Origin: Candidatus Woesearchaeota archaeon | GTDB lineage: Archaea; Nanobdellota; Nanobdellia; Woesearchaeales; GW2011-AR15 | Assembly (NCBI GenBank): GCA_014729915.1 | Contig: WJJD01000155.1 | Coordinates: forward strand, 1 to 40,334 | Direction of reading: 5' to 3' | Length of the DNA stretch: 40,334 nt | In this document: one piece after another, positions 38,601 through 40,334 of the stretch | Numbering within the stretch: the stretch's first letter is position 1 | Layout: every line of letters begins with the position of its first letter | Made by a program: the position numbers and the translations under genes | The notes under the pieces: generated by a model | What the model saw: only the letters and a program-made list of their open reading frames with translations | What the model was told of the DNA's origin: nothing | Databases searched by the model: none

Positions 38601-40334
38601 AGCCAACACTCCCAAAAGCCCAGCAGCTTCCACACATACCTTGATCTTTAACATCAGTAATCCATCCATCTGATGGAATAATATAAGAACCAAAAGGATA
38701 AGTAATTACTCTTGGTGAATCATAATAATCTGAATATGACTTATTTGCGCCATGGACACTTCTCCAATCCCATTTTTCAGGAAGATTATTAACCTTGTTT
38801 GGATTTAATGGTTTGTTATATGGCCCGGACATATCAAATATTCCTCCCTGATAATATTCATAACCTTTAAGGTTTGGTAAAATCCTTACTGCTATAACCT
38901 TGTTTTTGATATCCCTAATATCCCCGTTTTGATCAAAGAATACATCTTTTCCGAGAATTATTTTGGTCTGATTTTCTACATTAATAAGATAAAAAATGTC
39001 ATCATTGTTTTTTTGAAGAAATGAGCCTCTAATACTATTATTCACTAAAAATAAATTAAAATATCTTTTTTTGTTTTCATACATTAAACTAGAAAACATA
39101 GTTTGTGCAGGGTTCCATCTTATTCCATTTTTTTGTTTATTTTTTAAGATATTGTTAAATTTTTCATTCTCATGTATTTTTTTTTTTCCCTGGATTAAAG
39201 ATGCTATTTTTTCATTTGACAATAAGTTTTTATTTGATTTATCTTCATAGGTGATTATTACTGAATCTAAAACGATTGTTGCATCTTCTATTTCAGCTCT
39301 TATTGAATCTAACACAATGGGCTTAAAAATACAGCTCTCATCACAGTATTTTTCAAATTTAATATTTACATGATTATTATTAATTAAAGGATTAGCTTCA
39401 AAAATAATATATTCTTTTACTAACCCGTCACCATTTTTTCCTCTTAATACAAGTCTAGCAAGACTTGTGTAATTATTATTTAGACTAAGGTATCCATTTA
39501 CTCTTAAAGATATAATCTTTTTATCTAAATTTCGTATAGTGTTTGTATCAATTAAATCTACAAATCTAACCTGTACGGTATTTGTGAATGTCTTTTTGTT
39601 ATTTGTAATATTCCATTTATTGTTTATTACAGAGTTATATTTTTCCTCATTTTGTTCTGATAATTGTGATGCTATACTTGCATTCAGATATTGTTTTAGT
39701 GTTTTTAGATCCTTAGAATCAAAGATACTATTATACATTTTTTCAAATTTTAAAGGAGGGTTATATTCTTTTGTTAACAATTGTTGACTACATTCACTTA
39801 ATCCACTTTTATCAATTATTATCCCATACTCATTATAATTATACAAAGTTGATCCGCACTTGTACTCATCAATTTCTATATCTTTATAGCAGTAATACTC
39901 TCTTACATATTCAGTTCCATCAATTGTTGTAATGCAGTCATTATATATCCTGCTGCTATCCACACATGTTCCATTTGTGAAGATTTCAGCATTTATTTCT
40001 TTAGAATAATCTGAATTATGGCAATTTCCAAAACTCTTTCCTTGTTCTTCTGTTATGCCTTTTGTTATTTCACAGATTGCGCAGTATCCTGTTTTTTTTT
40101 CTGCAGTGCACTCATATTCTGGGCTTATATAGCTTCCTAAGCCCTGGCCGCAGACTAAGTCTAGTTCTTTGTTAGGCTCATCTAATTCTATGTTGCACCA
40201 TGACCTCTGCTCTCCTGTCAAGTCATGGCAGCTGTCTTTTAGAACGCAGGATAAGGGAGCTTTTTCTTTATTATTGCTATTATTGTCACAAGTACAGGAA
40301 ACAGTTACTCCTTTTCTGGTTTTTACTGGAGTGC
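35662..40334 (-). CDS. Giant secreted papain-family (C1A) cysteine protease with thrombospondin type-3-like Ca-binding repeats; 5' end outside the window
   Basis: Catalytic-type DQGMCGSCWAFGS, LHSMTLIGYD, FKNSWG; multiple DxDxDxIGDxCDNCP repeats; frame remains open from 40221 to the window end, so the listed start is not the true start. Confidence 0.92.
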   Translation of the reverse strand, partial: TPVKTRKGVTVSCTCDNNSNNKEKAPLSCVLKDSCHDLTGEQRSWCNIELDEPNKELDLVCGQGLGSYISPEYECTAEKKTGYCAICEITKGITEEQGKSFGNCHNSDYSKEINAEIFTNGTCVDSSRIYNDCITTIDGTEYVREYYCYKDIEIDEYKCGSTLYNYNEYGIIIDKSGLSECSQQLLTKEYNPPLKFEKMYNSIFDSKDLKTLKQYLNASIASQLSEQNEEKYNSVINNKWNITNNKKTFTNTVQVRFVDLIDTNTIRNLDKKIISLRVNGYLSLNNNYTSLARLVLRGKNGDGLVKEYIIFEANPLINNNHVNIKFEKYCDESCIFKPIVLDSIRAEIEDATIVLDSVIITYEDKSNKNLLSNEKIASLIQGKKKIHENEKFNNILKNKQKNGIRWNPAQTMFSSLMYENKKRYFNLFLVNNSIRGSFLQKNNDDIFYLINVENQTKIILGKDVFFDQNGDIRDIKNKVIAVRILPNLKGYEYYQGGIFDMSGPYNKPLNPNKVNNLPEKWDWRSVHGANKSYSDYYDSPRVITYPFGSYIIPSDGWITDVKDQGMCGSCWAFGSVGSIETVFNLFYNQHIDLNLSEQYLLSCGYDNDYKMDIGSCEGGTWLSIKFVSDKCIIEGSFMPYIAKDYGCPNNFKDVPCSELINNGINAISFDDYAHHTAYSGLTEEFIKEKIIKYGPLEATVIPFLHSMTLIGYDIDNNDGKTIWIFKNSWGPMSMVDEEKSWGKYWGEYGYLNLKTNVENLDLVQIITPFESSSSYNILCKDKDNDKFCNWGVGKKLPTCTKTCSEDEINCYNKSNNIGIGCCMDFCYEKRDCDDSDCLIGKFTDYQNNNFICLASGINDYDNDGIGDACDNCQKKANGPLVGTCFRGTYNNEQCVSEVIAFNKCQDECQQMQEDLDMDKIGDVCDNCPEIYNPYQLDSDLPSLEFQKEKCFLKGGYFKNNYCWFYSDLGGDPCTEVCKKNNGLECLGDAQGKALWNDDEQCSILKHFVPDCTCKSATEIIENPSWHWHLPGAEKDGSTCYYRTESTKYQKCDYNAGTVKRLCACKVFEGDGIGDMCDNCPYDYNPNQQDSDNDSIGDVCDFDKDNDSIPDEEDNCPLVFNPDQEDSDNDGIGDTCDNCQDIFNYDQSDIDDDQKGDACDGDIDSDNILNIDDNCPYIYNPDQENSDGDEYGNACDTCSQIINPEQKCIDQCSSQFKIENVYNFCYDGIDNDCDNLVDCDDPDCKSHLRCNYGCEYGIPRTVLSDGKCVSCNNLVTYSNAESNCQDGWRVCEIWEYDTYRQNRDFSDIHAWMSDWSSIAWSDWSKLSGIERNCYTDGDTSPITLMGNSGTGHEKCHYADFTPNNNLCNFDTQNGNYVERCKEVSKTEKHYTLCCANTPEINNAINNIREDIIPSTGCYDTSLSPSLSEKGSIYIASKDVADLTYAVKKLTDTCAKATYHHYVDADNNPPNFDYWAWDIIKVYKCEKYNQDTKRYCIDYPLGGINNPDKAEGYEENECSCRLIKYNCNPYKPNSISSLPYDDLYATNGCENGKGFAFG

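Overview
AT-rich archaeal chromosomal window. Topo VI A/B, class I LysRS, uL1/uL10/P1, the archaeal-type S15-RecJ(DHH) pair and Pth2 identify the domain; a DPANN/Woesearchaeota-like source is an inference. Housekeeping blocks: topo VI and UppP (12.3-15.9 kb), ribosomal stalk operon (16.4-19.3 kb), LysRS (25.9-27.9 kb), RecJ/S15/tRNA-Arg(GCG)/Pth2/pyruvate kinase/DASS transporter (28.5-35.3 kb). Accessory or surface-related blocks: (i) a membrane-anchored N-formylglutamate-amidohydrolase-like protein; (ii) an island at 2.5-12.3 kb with VapBC, a palindromic leader element, a radical SAM/SPASM gene coupled to an unknown 195-aa partner, a decayed IS, an RHH plus 678-aa pair, a tandem Lrp-like regulator, and a large ORF interrupted by two in-frame stops next to relics of the 195-aa family and a PIN toxin; (iii) a five-gene operon (19.4-25.8 kb) of pilin-like/anchored surface proteins; (iv) a very large papain-like protease with thrombospondin type-3-like repeats that runs off the right edge. 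The strongest unusual signal is a tRNA-Arg(UCU) gene at 2147-2268 (-) carrying two small non-canonical introns (D-loop and T-loop). Both fold into bulge-helix-bulge motifs, and removing them leaves a 73-nt tRNA. No searches were run; assignments rest on reading motifs and base-pairing by eye.
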